Assembly: GCA_012862575.1 (NCBI GenBank)
Contig: BLSF01000096.1
Coordinates: forward strand, 1 to 64,000
Length of the DNA stretch: 64,000 nt
Direction: 5' to 3'
DNA from: Parietichytrium sp. I65-24A
Lineage: Eukaryota > Sar > Bigyra > Thraustochytrida > Thraustochytriidae
Under the pieces are notes generated by a model. It had not been told where the DNA came from, did not search any database, and saw only the letters and a program-made list of their open reading frames with translations. Below are positions 10,374 through 20,632 of this stretch, one piece after another. The stretch's first letter is position 1; each line of letters starts with the position of its first letter. Made by a program: the position numbers and the translations under genes.

Positions 10374-11967
10374 ATGGGGAAAAGTGCACACGGCGGCTTG
10401 CCGCAGGATGCGGAGGCGCAGTCGATGTTCACTGCGTTCACGACGTATTTGGGGTACTTGGTGCTGTTCTTCTTCGGGCATGTGAGAGACACTTTCGCCA
10501 GGCTCACTGGCATTTCCAGGTTCTCGGACGAGCTTTTGCCAAGGGTACAGGGCTTGGCGCCTCTACTTGACCCTCGCGGTCCTGCGTTCTACGTTCGGCG
10601 TCTCAAGCACCGCATTCAAGACTGCTGGGACAGGCCGATTTCGTCGCGGCCTGGGGCGTGGATCGATGTCATGGATCGCAAGGTCGCCGAAGACGGAACG
10701 CGCATGGAGATTACCGGCACCACGACGCACTGCTTAAACTTGGGAAGCTACAATTATCTTGGCTTCGCGGACGACTGGGAGACCAGCTGTGGCAAGCCGG
10801 TGCGGGCGGCCTTGAAGAAGTTTGGGGTCTCGTGCCAGTCTTCGGCATCGGACGCAGGGTTTATGTCCGTCCACGAGGAGCTCGAGGAGTATGTGGCCAA
10901 GTTCATTGGCAAGGAAGCGGCGGTGGTGTATAACATGGGCTATGGAACCAACTCTCAGACCATTCCTGCTATCATGGGCAAGGGGAGCCTCATTATCAGC
11001 GACAAGCTCAATCATACCTCTCTTGTGAACGGCTGCCGTAAGTTGCTTTGCTTTTGTTGTTGCTATCCGTATCTCTGCTGATTCCTACGCTGACGATTTT
11101 TTACCATTTTGTTTTGGCCCGAATCTTTGCTTAGGCGATGCCGGCGCTACTACCGTCTCATTCGAGCACAACAACATGGAACAGCTGGAGAATATTATTA
11201 AAACCTCCATCGTGCAAGGTCAAAACAAGTCTGGGCCCCACAAGCCATGGAGCAAGATCTTAGTCATTGTAGAGGGAATTTACTCCATGGAAGGCGAGAC
11301 TTGTAACTTGCGCGGAGTTGTCGACGTCGCCAAGAAGTACAAGTGCTACGTTTTTGTCGACGAGGCCCACAGCATTGGCGCTCTTGGCGCCACTGGCCGA
11401 GGCATTTCCGAGCACTGCGGAGTGGACCCTAGTGAGATCGATATCATGATGGGCACCTTCACCAAGTCTTTTGGTGGCATGGGCGGATACATTGCTGGCG
11501 ATCGAGCGCTCATCAACTACCTTAAAAGCACGAGCGCCGGGACCTTATTTGGAAGCAACCTCTCTCCAACCGTTGCAGAGCAGATTCTCACAGCATTCCG
11601 CGTTATCAACGGAGACGATGGAACCACCATTGGGCGTGACAAGCTTGCCGCCATCAAGGAGAACAGCAACTATTTCCGAGAGCAGCTGAAAAAGATGGGC
11701 TGCAGTGTGCTCGGAGACGCGGATAGTCCTGTTATTCCAGTTATGTTGTTCAACCCAACCAAGATTGCAGCATTCTCCCGAGAAGCGCTCAAGCGTAACT
11801 TGGCTGTCGTTGTTGTCGGCGCCCCAGCCGTCCCAATTTATGGAGCCCGTATTCGATTCTGCATCTCTGCGGCGCATACCCGTGAGGATCTCAAAGAAGG
11901 CCTCAAAAAGATCAGGGAAATTTGCAAAATTCTCAACCTTCGCTACGAGAGAAGCATATTCGGATAG
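10374..11967 (+). CDS. LCB2: serine palmitoyltransferase, catalytic LCB2 subunit (two exons)
   Basis: PLP-dependent enzyme that condenses serine with palmitoyl-CoA to 3-ketosphinganine, the first step of sphingolipid synthesis at the ER, normally as a heterodimer with LCB1. Exons are 10374-11037 and 11135-11967, with a 97-bp GT-AG intron (GTAAGT...TTGCTTAG); joining restores the reading ...VNGCRDAGATT, as in LCB2 proteins. The product is 498 residues, normal for the family. An N-terminal membrane segment (TTYLGYLVLFFFGHV, about residues 22-36) is followed by the aminotransferase fold, with NLGSYNYLGFA, the VDEAHSIGALG Asp/His site and the PLP lysine K332 in GTFTKSFGGMGG. The frame opens upstream at a GTG; ATG at 10374 is used. 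No LCB1 gene lies in the window. Confidence 0.95.
11038..11134 (+). other. spliceosomal intron in LCB2
   Basis: GT-AG intron of 97 bp with donor GTAAGT and acceptor TTGCTTAG. Removing it restores the conserved VNG...GA segment of the enzyme. Confidence 0.93.
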
Positions 11968-12511
11968 ACTCTGGGTTCCTTCTTTTCCAACTCTGTGTAA
12001 AGCGTATCGCATGTTCCCCTTTTCCCCGGCATAACACAAAAGGCTCAATTCAAGGTTGCATCCTCGTGCAGTTTCCTCGATCGTGTCAAATGTGAATCGT
12101 GCTTCGGAGCAGGAACGAGAATTGCGACGACCAACGAATCAAAACGCAACAAAAACTCCAAACATTCACCCTACGACCACGCTATTTCTTTCATAAGCAA
12201 AAATAAAAAATTAACGTGAATTGAAAGAACTCGCGTTTGCTTCACTGATCTCTTCTAAAGTGGCCTTTTAAACAAAAGGTCTGCATCCAGACCACGGTGA
12301 GAAAAAGGCACAACCGTGGTACACAAAAGGAGTTCGTTAAAAAAAAAATACACTATCACCCTATGGGCAGGCAACATCTTCAATGCGCCGCAAAAATAGC
12401 TATTCGCGATATTGTGAGCTCACAGTAATTTAGTGCTCCAGTCGATCGCTCTCGCCGTCGAGTTGGGCCAATAGTTGTTTGTTTTTTTGGTGGAAATATG
12501 CGAGATGAGAT
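11968..12511. other. convergent 3' intergenic region
   Basis: 3' flank shared by LCB2 and the facing coiled-coil gene. AT-rich stretches suggest 3' UTRs; no gene seen. Confidence 0.6.
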
Positions 12512-14788
12512 TCACAGGTCCTCTACCGGGAACAACACTCGGCCTAGTGCACGAAGTGCAGAGTCCCTCGTGATGCGCGTTTTAGGCGCCCGAGTACCCC
12601 ATGCCCAAGATTCGCCATCCGTCTCCAGATCTTTCTCAATCTCGTCCACAGTAATGATTCCAGCGCGGAGAAAGCCCATAGCCAAGTCGGCAAGAATATC
12701 AGAAAACTGTTTGGGCGTCAAATACGTCATTCGTTTTGCGTGCTTGGCCAAAAGGACGTCCAGATCAGCAGGGAGCATGTTTGGCGGCAGGAGCTCAGAC
12801 TGATGTAAAAACGTTCTTATTCGGATTGTTGGAACAAACTCGCTCTTTGGGGTCGTCTCTGAGCCAGGAATCCCTGCCAACAGCGATTCGTATATCACCT
12901 CTGCTGGTCTTTGCCATTTGGGGAGGCTCAACTCCGTTGAGCGAGGAAACTCTTTCCGTGCAGCAGTTTCTTGAGACACGTGATCTTCCTTGGATCCCAG
13001 AGCACGAGTACCGCTCCGCGATGCGCCAACCTTCGAGTCGGAGGATGGTGCTCTGGATCGAGTTTTCGTCACCGACGACACCGGCTTTTTGGCACCCTTT
13101 GGATCTCCTGTCCACCACGGCATCGGGGGCGGCGAGGGCGGTGTGTTGGGAGAATCGAGGAGGGGCTCATCGTCTCCAGGTGAGACCGGTGCCTCGTCGC
13201 GCATGTTTGCTGCAGAGCTTGCAGTTGCCATAGAAGGCGGCAAGGAGCTAGTCGAAGAAGGCGCTTTAAAAGTCGAAGAAGCTTTCCCTGCGGTCCCTTT
13301 AACACGGATCTTTGGCGGGGTCAGAAAGGATGGCGATGTTGGTTTCGAGCTCCCAACCTTGTTATCTGAAGGCGTCTGTTTCACTGCTGCTTTCCCTGAC
13401 TCGGGCTCGCCTCTTGCTTTGTCCGCGCCGTTCCTCTTGGACGAGTCGGCAACAAACACATAATTTTCATTCGCTCCAAACCGTGGTTTTAAATCGGGCG
13501 CTCTGTACTCCAAATTGTACACATTCGACTTGGCTGGCCGGGAGCCTTTGACAAACCTGGGAACGTTGACTTTTCTTTCCGCCCAAAGGGAGTCTATTTC
13601 CGCAAGCGCCATCGCGGTGCGCTCCCTTTCTTCTTGAAGCTGCAATTGTATGTGCTTCACCTTGAGCTCCACTGTGTGCACCGCTCGACCCTTCTCCTCC
13701 AGTAATGACTTGACTACCAGACGAAAGTCCGAATCCATTTCCTCGCGAGTTTGTGCCACCGCCCGGCGAACCATCTCCCTTGAGGACTTTTCGCACGCCT
13801 CCTTCTGCCGTTTCGCCTCGCGAAGTTCTATGATAAGTTTGCGCATGGCTGATTCCGCCGCAGCCGATTTCTCCACATGGTCGTTGCCACCGCCTTTGGA
13901 AACGCTGGCGGTGGACTGGCTCGGTCCAAACCAAGAAGGTGCGCGAGGCAGCGTCTTGCCATTTCCCGCGCCTTCTGACCATTGGGAGCTGTTATTGTTG
14001 TTGTTGTTGCTGTTGTTATAATTATTTGCCCCGCTCCCTGTATGAACCCCGTTCGTTCTTCTCGACGGCGGTGTAGACAGGTACGACGCCGGTGACGGCT
14101 GTTTTCCAGCAGCTTTCCGCCCAGACTCCGTTCCACGCCGAACCGGAGAAAGACGGTGACTCCCGTCGCTGGACCCGCTCAAAAGACTGGCGCTAGGCGA
14201 GTTCAGCTGCGAAACAGACGTAATGGGCTCAAGTTCCAGAGCGTCCAACATAAGCAGCTCATCGTCGCTTCCTCTCTCCCGCCCATCCAAACCCGTGCGA
14301 CCTCCTCTGCCATAATCTCCTAAATCCCCACCATCTTTCGCATCTCTTGAATCTCTCAAATCTTCTTCCGCAATCCTCCCTTTTCCACCAACATCATCAT
14401 CATCATCATCAACATCATCATCATTATGACGAATCCGCCCATTCGCTGCATAACCATCTCCCCAGCCAGACCCAGCAGTCCGTCGTGAGCCCCACGCATT
14501 TGCGTTTATTCTCGCCGATTTCCCATCACCATCATCTCCATAATCATCTCCATCATCATCATCATCGAGCCTCTGCAAATTGGCATTTCGCAAGCCATTT
14601 CCGTTCAAATAGTGCAAATCCGCGGCGTCGCCGAGCCCATCTCGGCAAGATTGATCAGCAAAAGTAGACCGAATGTCGATCCGATTTCGCGCCAGGCTGG
14701 AGGAACCGTTGCCGCGCGGACTTCCTTCGTCGCTACTGAAAGACGTGTGGCGCAGGGCGCGTTCTATCTTCTCTTCCAGCGACTCCAT
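12512..14788 (-). CDS. low-complexity coiled-coil protein of unknown function
   Basis: A 758-residue protein from a true ATG. The N-terminal half is disordered, with Asp runs (about residues 75-90 and 122-137), Gly-rich and Asn-rich tracts and many SP sites. A charged coiled coil follows (about 325-415), then a Ser/Pro/Lys-rich linker. The last 110 residues are better ordered (FVPTIRIRTFLHQSELLPPN, then a helical segment) and may be a small conserved domain. I do not recognise it; a scaffold or cytoskeleton-linked role would be a guess. A 25-bp CT run lies about 50 bp upstream of the ATG, and a 200-codon frame just upstream on the same strand (14794-15396) looks like open 5' UTR rather than coding. 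Confidence 0.75.
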   Translation of the reverse strand: MESLEEKIERALRHTSFSSDEGSPRGNGSSSLARNRIDIRSTFADQSCRDGLGDAADLHYLNGNGLRNANLQRLDDDDDGDDYGDDGDGKSARINANAWGSRRTAGSGWGDGYAANGRIRHNDDDVDDDDDDVGGKGRIAEEDLRDSRDAKDGGDLGDYGRGGRTGLDGRERGSDDELLMLDALELEPITSVSQLNSPSASLLSGSSDGSHRLSPVRRGTESGRKAAGKQPSPASYLSTPPSRRTNGVHTGSGANNYNNSNNNNNNSSQWSEGAGNGKTLPRAPSWFGPSQSTASVSKGGGNDHVEKSAAAESAMRKLIIELREAKRQKEACEKSSREMVRRAVAQTREEMDSDFRLVVKSLLEEKGRAVHTVELKVKHIQLQLQEERERTAMALAEIDSLWAERKVNVPRFVKGSRPAKSNVYNLEYRAPDLKPRFGANENYVFVADSSKRNGADKARGEPESGKAAVKQTPSDNKVGSSKPTSPSFLTPPKIRVKGTAGKASSTFKAPSSTSSLPPSMATASSAANMRDEAPVSPGDDEPLLDSPNTPPSPPPMPWWTGDPKGAKKPVSSVTKTRSRAPSSDSKVGASRSGTRALGSKEDHVSQETAARKEFPRSTELSLPKWQRPAEVIYESLLAGIPGSETTPKSEFVPTIRIRTFLHQSELLPPNMLPADLDVLLAKHAKRMTYLTPKQFSDILADLAMGFLRAGIITVDEIEKDLETDGESWAWGTRAPKTRITRDSALRALGRVLFPVEDL

Positions 14789-15776
14789 CTTCGCTATGGC
14801 TCACACTCTCTTGCTCTCTCAGTTCCAAACATAGCTATGTTTCTCTCTCTCTCTCTCTCTGTTTCTGTTTCTTTCTCTCTTTCTTGTTTGGGCAAAATCA
14901 AATACATTTTCTTCATACATTCACACAACGCTTTCTTCGCTCCGCGCAGTACTGAAGTGTATTGAGGTGTATTGAGAGTCAAGAGTGCGTTCGTAACGGG
15001 AGCGTTGGCGTGACGAGTGGCTTGGTGGGGTGGTAGCATGAGACTAGTCATGGACGGTGAGACGCGCCGAGGAAAGGAGTAACGGAAGAGGGTATGAGAC
15101 GCAATGGGGTGAATTTTGAGAGTCAAGTGTGTAACGGGGAGGTCTAAGTGACGGCGTGATGGGTGTGTGAAAAGGAAAGATCCGTTCACTGCTAAATGGC
15201 CAAAGTGAGTTGGAGGTGAAATTTGCGGCGGAGAGCTCGAGTAAACTGGCAGTGAATGGCAATGCCGAGGTCGAGTTCGGAGAGGTTTCATCGACCATCC
15301 ATCGAATGAAATGAGATGAAATGATCTAAAATGCAATGACAAGAAAGGAAATGGTCTGAAGAAAATAATGGCAGCTCGAGTCATCAAAGCATTCATTCAT
15401 TCATTCATTCATTCGTTCTTTCCATTTTTCTTTTTAAAACACCAAAACATCAAAACATTCAAGCTTCAAAAATGCCAAACTTCGCTCCGAGCAGCCCGCT
15501 CAATGGTCAGTGCTGCGACCAATGTGTTGTCATGTGCGGTTTGCTTGGGTCCATCTTCTTCCATACATCCATGCCACTTTTCAGAAACGCAAAAGGCATA
15601 TACCACTTCACATCTATCTAGTCTCCTCCTTCGATAATAATCTTGAGCCTGGCCTCGCGGCAAAGTAGCTAAGTTTCAAAGTTGCAAAGTAGCAAGCACA
15701 GCGAGCACAAGTTGGCTTTGGATGGGCTCGTTCGGTGGCGGCGAACGAAAGTGGGAGATCGCCATCGCGGGAGAAG
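14789..15776. other. divergent promoter region
   Basis: Flank between two divergent genes. It contains the CT run at 14838-14862 and TTCA tetranucleotides near 15390-15415. No gene seen. Confidence 0.6.
14838..14862. repeat. CT dinucleotide run in 5' flank
   Basis: About ten CT units on the plus strand, so GA on the sense strand of the gene starting at 14788, about 50-75 bp before its ATG. Confidence 0.85.
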
Positions 15777-17141
15777 ATGCCGCGAAGTTTCACGAATCTG
15801 CGGACACAAGGCATTGGACAGCACGATGCGGCCGCGCGCAAGAAGCTGTTCGCCGCGGAATGCGGCGTGTGGAATGTAAAGTTTCAAAGGCGCCCGGCAA
15901 GGTATAAAAAGGCGCTGATACAGGCGCCATGGATGGCTCCGATGGTGGCGATCCACATTGCGGCGATCGAGCTGCAGCGCGTTGCAAGAGGATACATAGC
16001 GCGGAGAGCGTCGGAGCCCAAGAACTGGAGCCGCTTGTCTCATGCGCGAAGGATTAGCACTCCAAAAGACGCCTCCAATCGTCGTCTGCAGTTCCAAAGA
16101 TTCAGCTTTTATCAAGTTGCCGCGACGCAAATACAGGAGACGTACCGCAGGTACCGCATGGTCAAGCTCGAGGCGATGGTGAAATCCATGCAGCCAATGT
16201 CCCTTCACCTCGCCGCATTCAAGATCCAGAGGCTCTGGTGGTCCTTTAGCGATCGGAGGGTGTACAAGCGGCGGGCTCAGCTTCTGGCGTTCAGAAATCG
16301 GCAAAACCCTGCTCTCTTGTTGAAATGCATCAACCCTGCCGAAGCATCTCTCTTCGATAAAGCAGCTCAAATCACTGTGCGCTTTCGCTTTGGAGGTGTC
16401 GAGTTCCCGCCAAACATTTATTACAAGGTCTTCACGCACGGGCCACTCTGTGACGTGGGGGCATTTGCACCGAGAAACTACACGAGGTACAAACGCTGCG
16501 AGGCTGCTCATGTCAACAACAAGACGTCTCCTACAACGCAGCAGCAGCGAGACAAATTTATGTCCATGTGCTCTACTTCGCAGAGTGGAAGCACCTGGAC
16601 ATCGACCGCGAAAAGCATCCGGATCGGATCGTCCAGTTTTTCTACGGTCTACACAAAACAGAGTGAGCTCGAACTTCTCGGCGACAATGGGGATTCTGGG
16701 TGGTACCGGCGATGGGAGAACAACGGCTGGCGCAAAGTCACAGCGAAAACGCTCGCCGAAGCGGATGAGGACCCCGTCACCAAGCGCACGAAAGCGCTCT
16801 CGGTTCGTTTTCACTATTCTAAAGTACAGAGAGAGTCGGAGAAGATCTCTTTGCGCAAGCAAAAGAAGAGGGACTGGATGATTAAGCTGTACGCCAAAAA
16901 GGAAGGCACAACATCAGCCGCGAAGAGCCGAGCGCTACAAGAGTCCAAACTCGGGGAGGAGAGCGAGTCCAAATATGACAGATGTGAGCAAAAGTCTGGA
17001 GAAGATACCTTGCTTTTTGAAGGGAAGGAATGCGATCGCGTCAGCGACGACGAGGATGAGGAAGAGCTTTTGAGCTGGTCTTCAAACCTCAACTATGAAG
17101 AGTATGTGGACGAATGGGGGGCAATTGGTACATCGTTTTAA
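15777..17141 (+). CDS. IQ-motif protein of the MFI (C11orf65) family
   Basis: A 454-residue protein related to human MFI/C11orf65, described as an inhibitor of mitochondrial fission factors. IQ-like helices (IHIAAIELQRVARGYIARR, AATQIQETYRRYR, AFKIQRLWWSF) would bind calmodulin. The family core follows: CINPAEASLFDKAA, VRFRFGGVEFPPNIYYKVFT, then SGWYRRWENNGWRKV, the FHYSK segment and, near the end, LLSWSSNLNYEEYVDEW. These match remembered human blocks in order. The frame extends up to a GTG at 15735; ATG at 15777 is used. Oddity: between the FAPRNYT and SGWYRRW blocks the annotated frame is unusually Ser/Thr-rich, while a neighbouring frame reads like good protein up to 16663, suggesting two compensating indels or a splicing/assembly problem. 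Confidence 0.85.
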   Translation: MPRSFTNLRTQGIGQHDAAARKKLFAAECGVWNVKFQRRPARYKKALIQAPWMAPMVAIHIAAIELQRVARGYIARRASEPKNWSRLSHARRISTPKDASNRRLQFQRFSFYQVAATQIQETYRRYRMVKLEAMVKSMQPMSLHLAAFKIQRLWWSFSDRRVYKRRAQLLAFRNRQNPALLLKCINPAEASLFDKAAQITVRFRFGGVEFPPNIYYKVFTHGPLCDVGAFAPRNYTRYKRCEAAHVNNKTSPTTQQQRDKFMSMCSTSQSGSTWTSTAKSIRIGSSSFSTVYTKQSELELLGDNGDSGWYRRWENNGWRKVTAKTLAEADEDPVTKRTKALSVRFHYSKVQRESEKISLRKQKKRDWMIKLYAKKEGTTSAAKSRALQESKLGEESESKYDRCEQKSGEDTLLFEGKECDRVSDDEDEEELLSWSSNLNYEEYVDEWGAIGTSF

Positions 17142-17406
17142 AGACGAAAAGACTATAAGCATTCTGTAAGCTAAAGATCCCTTCTTTGTTGTTCTCATCT
17201 TCAGAGCAGGCCGGATAAAATGCCTCGCTGTTTAGCTCTGAAAATCTCTCATTTTGGTAAACAACGAAAGAAAAGAAGAGAGAGATAGGGAGGAATCAGA
17301 AATTTGCCATCATTTGTTTTTGCTTGGTCTACGTCATTATTTTTGAACGGGAGTTTTCTTTTTTAATATAGGAAAAGACGCAGAAACTATAAACACGCAC
17401 TTGCTC

Positions 17407-19242
17407 TCAGATATTACCCCGCCCCCTGGCGGAAAGAGCCGAATTGTTCGGATGGCCGACCCGGATTGGACGACTAGCAGAAGATGGCCAAGGAGCGACG
17501 GAATTTACGGCCGCATTTGAAAACGCAGAGCCGTTTGATCCTAAGGCTACCTGCCCAGCACCAGAACCCTCCGCGTTGCTTTGGGCCCGGCTGAACGCAG
17601 ATCGTGGACTACTGATGCAGTCTACCCCTTTGGACGGGTCAAGACCAAATGAGTGCTTCACGTACTCGATGTGCTGATGCTGAATCTTCGTGGCCACGGG
17701 CGGGTTCATGTTATGCAGCCGCGCACGTGTAATAAAGTTGATGTTGCCAGGAGATCTGCTCAGATTGGACATGTGATCATTTATTTGTTGTACGATCATC
17801 TCCATTGATGTCTCTCCATCTGCAGAGACGGGAGTCCCGCAGTTGGAATTGGTGGAAGACGGACTTATGTATCCAGACGCATTCTTATCACAGCTCTTAA
17901 ACATCTTGGAAGCTGGTGCCCTGCTGCCCGGGTGGTCCTCCAAATTGAATTGGTGGTACGACTCATAGTCATCCATGCTCCCAAGCACACTCTCGTCCAT
18001 GTCGTCAAACAGACAATTTCCGCTGTTGCATCGAGACGGTGGATGGGGAGGCGCGTAATCGCCTTCCTGGCCGCGCTGCACAAGAAATTCGTTCTCTAGA
18101 TGAGCTTCAAACTCGTACGCTGATGAAGGAGTATTGCCCCGAGATGGCCCAACCTTTGGAGGTGTTCGACAGTCCAAGGTACTTGGCGCAGCTGCTGCCG
18201 CGCCGTCGCCCATTACGCGCTCCCGCAAGAGCTGCAGTTTATAGGCGTTGAGCATTCGCTCCAACTTGAAAACCTCTTCGAGAGACATGCCACTGATCGA
18301 GCCAACCGGGAGGGATTCGTCCTCGCCGGGCTGCTGTTGCTGGGACTGACTGCTCTGTTGGCGATTTGCATAGTCGCGCGAACGCTCCGTGGAAGCTGCA
18401 GCCGAAGGCTGTGTCTGCTGCGATGCTTCCTGTTGAAACAGCATTTGCTGTTCGTACTCATGTTTTTGTTGATACTGCTGGAGCTGAAACTGCAGATCAT
18501 GGCGCTTTTGCATTCGGATCTGTTCCCGGGTCTGGGAGGCTTGAAATATTTGCATATTGGCTGTGGAGCTCAAGTTTTGATTTTGGGAACGGCGACTGCG
18601 AAGAGAGTCCCAACTACTGGAGCGAATACGCCACCTCTGCTTACTGGACATGCGCCCTCGCATTTCCACGTCACCGATCCCAGCTTCAGCCCCCTCTGCT
18701 CCTTGGAGCTCCTCCCCTTGCTCGACGGCAACCCCAAGAACCGGCGTCGCTGATTCTTCGCCAGTGAAAGCCATTGGAGATGTGCCTTCACCTTCAACCG
18801 TGCACGACGAGCGCGGTCGAAGGCTGTCAGGATCCTTAGGGTTCCGTCCAGAGCTCGCGCTGCTGCTTGAAGGTCTTCTCCTTCCGTTGGCAAACGACCC
18901 GAAGACGTCTTCCCCGCGTCGAGAGGAGCGCTCGCCATAGTAAATGAGCTCATTGTCGCTTCCGAATCCCGCGTCGTCCGAAAACTCGTCGTCCCTACTT
19001 CCCATAAGAAACTCCAAGTCCCTAGACGTCGGATCTTGCCTTTTGCGACTTGGGTCTGCAAATCCATCCTGGTCTGCGGACAACTCAAACTTTGGGCTCG
19101 TTGTTGGCACCGCTGTTCGCGCAGCCGCGACTCCGGATACTGAAACGGGGCTCCGAGAGTTCCGCGACGTGGAGTTTGACTGCTTACCAATCTCGCTTTG
19201 CTGGGTAGCTCCGTGCTGGGCTTGCGTTTGCGCCTGTTGTTG

Positions 19243-19273
<31 letters not shown>

Positions 19274-19758
19274 ATTTGGACCTGTTGTTGTTGTTGTTGC
19301 TGCTGCTGCTGCATTTGGACCTGCTGCTGTTGATAATTTCTATGCTTGGATGATTTTACCTTGTTGAAGGCGCTCTTGTTTCGCACCACAGAAGCCGTGC
19401 TCCACCCGGAGCCGACTGGCGATGCACGGGGAGAGCGAAAGTGGTGCGGAGAAGGGCTCCGACCATGTGCAGGAGAATTTCCACGGTTTGGCAGCGGACT
19501 TGTTCGGGGCGAGCTTCGCGGCGAAGCCTTGCGCATGATTGGCACAGGAGACCCGCCCTTCTTTCCTCCGCTGCCACTCATGGAAGGAATAGACATATTG
19601 GAGCTGCCGGCGGTCTGATCTTGGTCAAAGTTGTGAATTGCTCGGATTGGGTTCCTTCCGGCGTGTCGAGCGCCAGGGACCTTGCCAGTCGAGTTCTCCA
19701 TCGCCCCTTGCGCGACGTCTTGTTCAGCGGTGTTTGACTCCATCGTTGCATCCTCCAT
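17407..19758 (-). CDS. polyglutamine and SP-rich protein of unknown function
   Basis: A 783-residue, mostly disordered protein from an ATG at 19756-19758. Residues about 70-120 are rich in SP/RSP dipeptides, likely sites for proline-directed kinases. Two polyQ blocks joined by VQM (19232-19332 in DNA, CTG/TTG on the plus strand) follow, then acidic Ser-rich stretches, a Gln-rich helical segment (about 400-450) and a short leucine-rich helix (EEVFKLERMLNAYKLQLL). The C-terminal 150 residues are Ser/Asn-rich. No catalytic motif is visible. Such composition is common in RNA-binding or transcription scaffolds, but no family can be named. It converges on the MFI-like gene (265-bp gap). Confidence 0.75.
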
Positions 19759-20217
19759 GGTCTCTGACCACCCAATTTCCCTTCCTGCGAAAAACGGAGC
19801 AGGTGCAAAACCACCCTTTGAAGCAAGAGTTCACAGCGTCGTCTTTTTGCAACTGAACCGGAATTCGAGACTATATCACCAGTACAGCTATCTTCGAGCA
19901 AGCTTGCACAAGTCCACTGGGCGGAAATAGGCAGCTCTCGCTGCTCCTTGGAACACGATCAATTTCCAAATACCTTTCCGTTCGCTGCAGGACAATCTCA
20001 CTTCTCCAAGTCCAATTTTGACAAACAAACCCCACACAATCGACCAGACCACTCCTGTCTCTTCTTCGCCGTGGAGATATCAAACCTCACCCTTCGCCTT
20101 CTTTCGATTCAAGATGTATACGTACACTGGCAAATGATGTGCAGGCGCAATGTATCGCGATATATCAATATCCCTTTTCGCACATGTGCATCCAGCGCGC
20201 GGAATGAGTGTGGTATT

Positions 20218-20219
20218 CG

Positions 20220-20257
<38 letters not shown>

Positions 20258-20258
20258 T
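20218..20258. repeat. TA dinucleotide microsatellite
   Basis: About 19 TA units with one TG interruption. Confidence 0.95.
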
Positions 20259-20419
20259 TTCGCCTCCTCGGCTGACCAGCCAATTCACAGCGCGTTGTCG
20301 CGGCAGTGGCAGTAGCAGTACCCGCAGCACACCAGAGAGACTGCTCGTCTTTGCCCTTCTTTCAGTATTGAAATTCAAGACTCCCTGTGCCCGGAAGGTG
20401 TCCTCGGGGACACTTCTGT

Positions 20420-20443
20420 GGTCTCTCTCTCTCTCTCTCTCTT
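20420..20443. repeat. CT dinucleotide microsatellite
   Basis: About eleven CT units, GA on the sense strand of the polyQ gene, about 660 bp upstream of its ATG. Confidence 0.9.
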
Positions 20444-20568
20444 TTTGGCTCTCTCTACTCTATTATCATCATCATTTCCCTCTCCACTATTTATCTACCC
20501 CAAACGATAACGACCTTGCGGCCGTGACGGACTTGAATGCTAGTGTTAGATGTAGACGCAAGGATACC

Positions 20569-20632
20569 GTGAGGGTTCTAACCTCACTGAAAGTAAGGGG
20601 GGAACCCGACGCCCCCGGGTTCTTCCCCCGGG
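20569..20632. other. two adjacent GC-rich stem-loops
   Basis: First stem: GTGAGG (20569-20574) with CCTCAC (20582-20587), 7-base loop. Second: GGGGGGAACCCG (20597-20608) faces CGGGTT and CCCCC (20616-20629) with a small bulge. The block stands out from AT-rich flanks. It may be a structured RNA, a terminator-like element or a remnant of a small repeat; the function is unknown. Confidence 0.5.

Noticed and set aside
14794-15396. 200-codon frame just upstream of the coiled-coil gene on the same strand
   Set aside because: Composition is dominated by simple CT-type sequence; it stops just before the real ATG and looks like open 5' UTR.
15669-16862. 397-codon open frame opposite the MFI-like gene
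   Set aside because: The plus strand carries conserved family blocks in order; the antisense frame has none.
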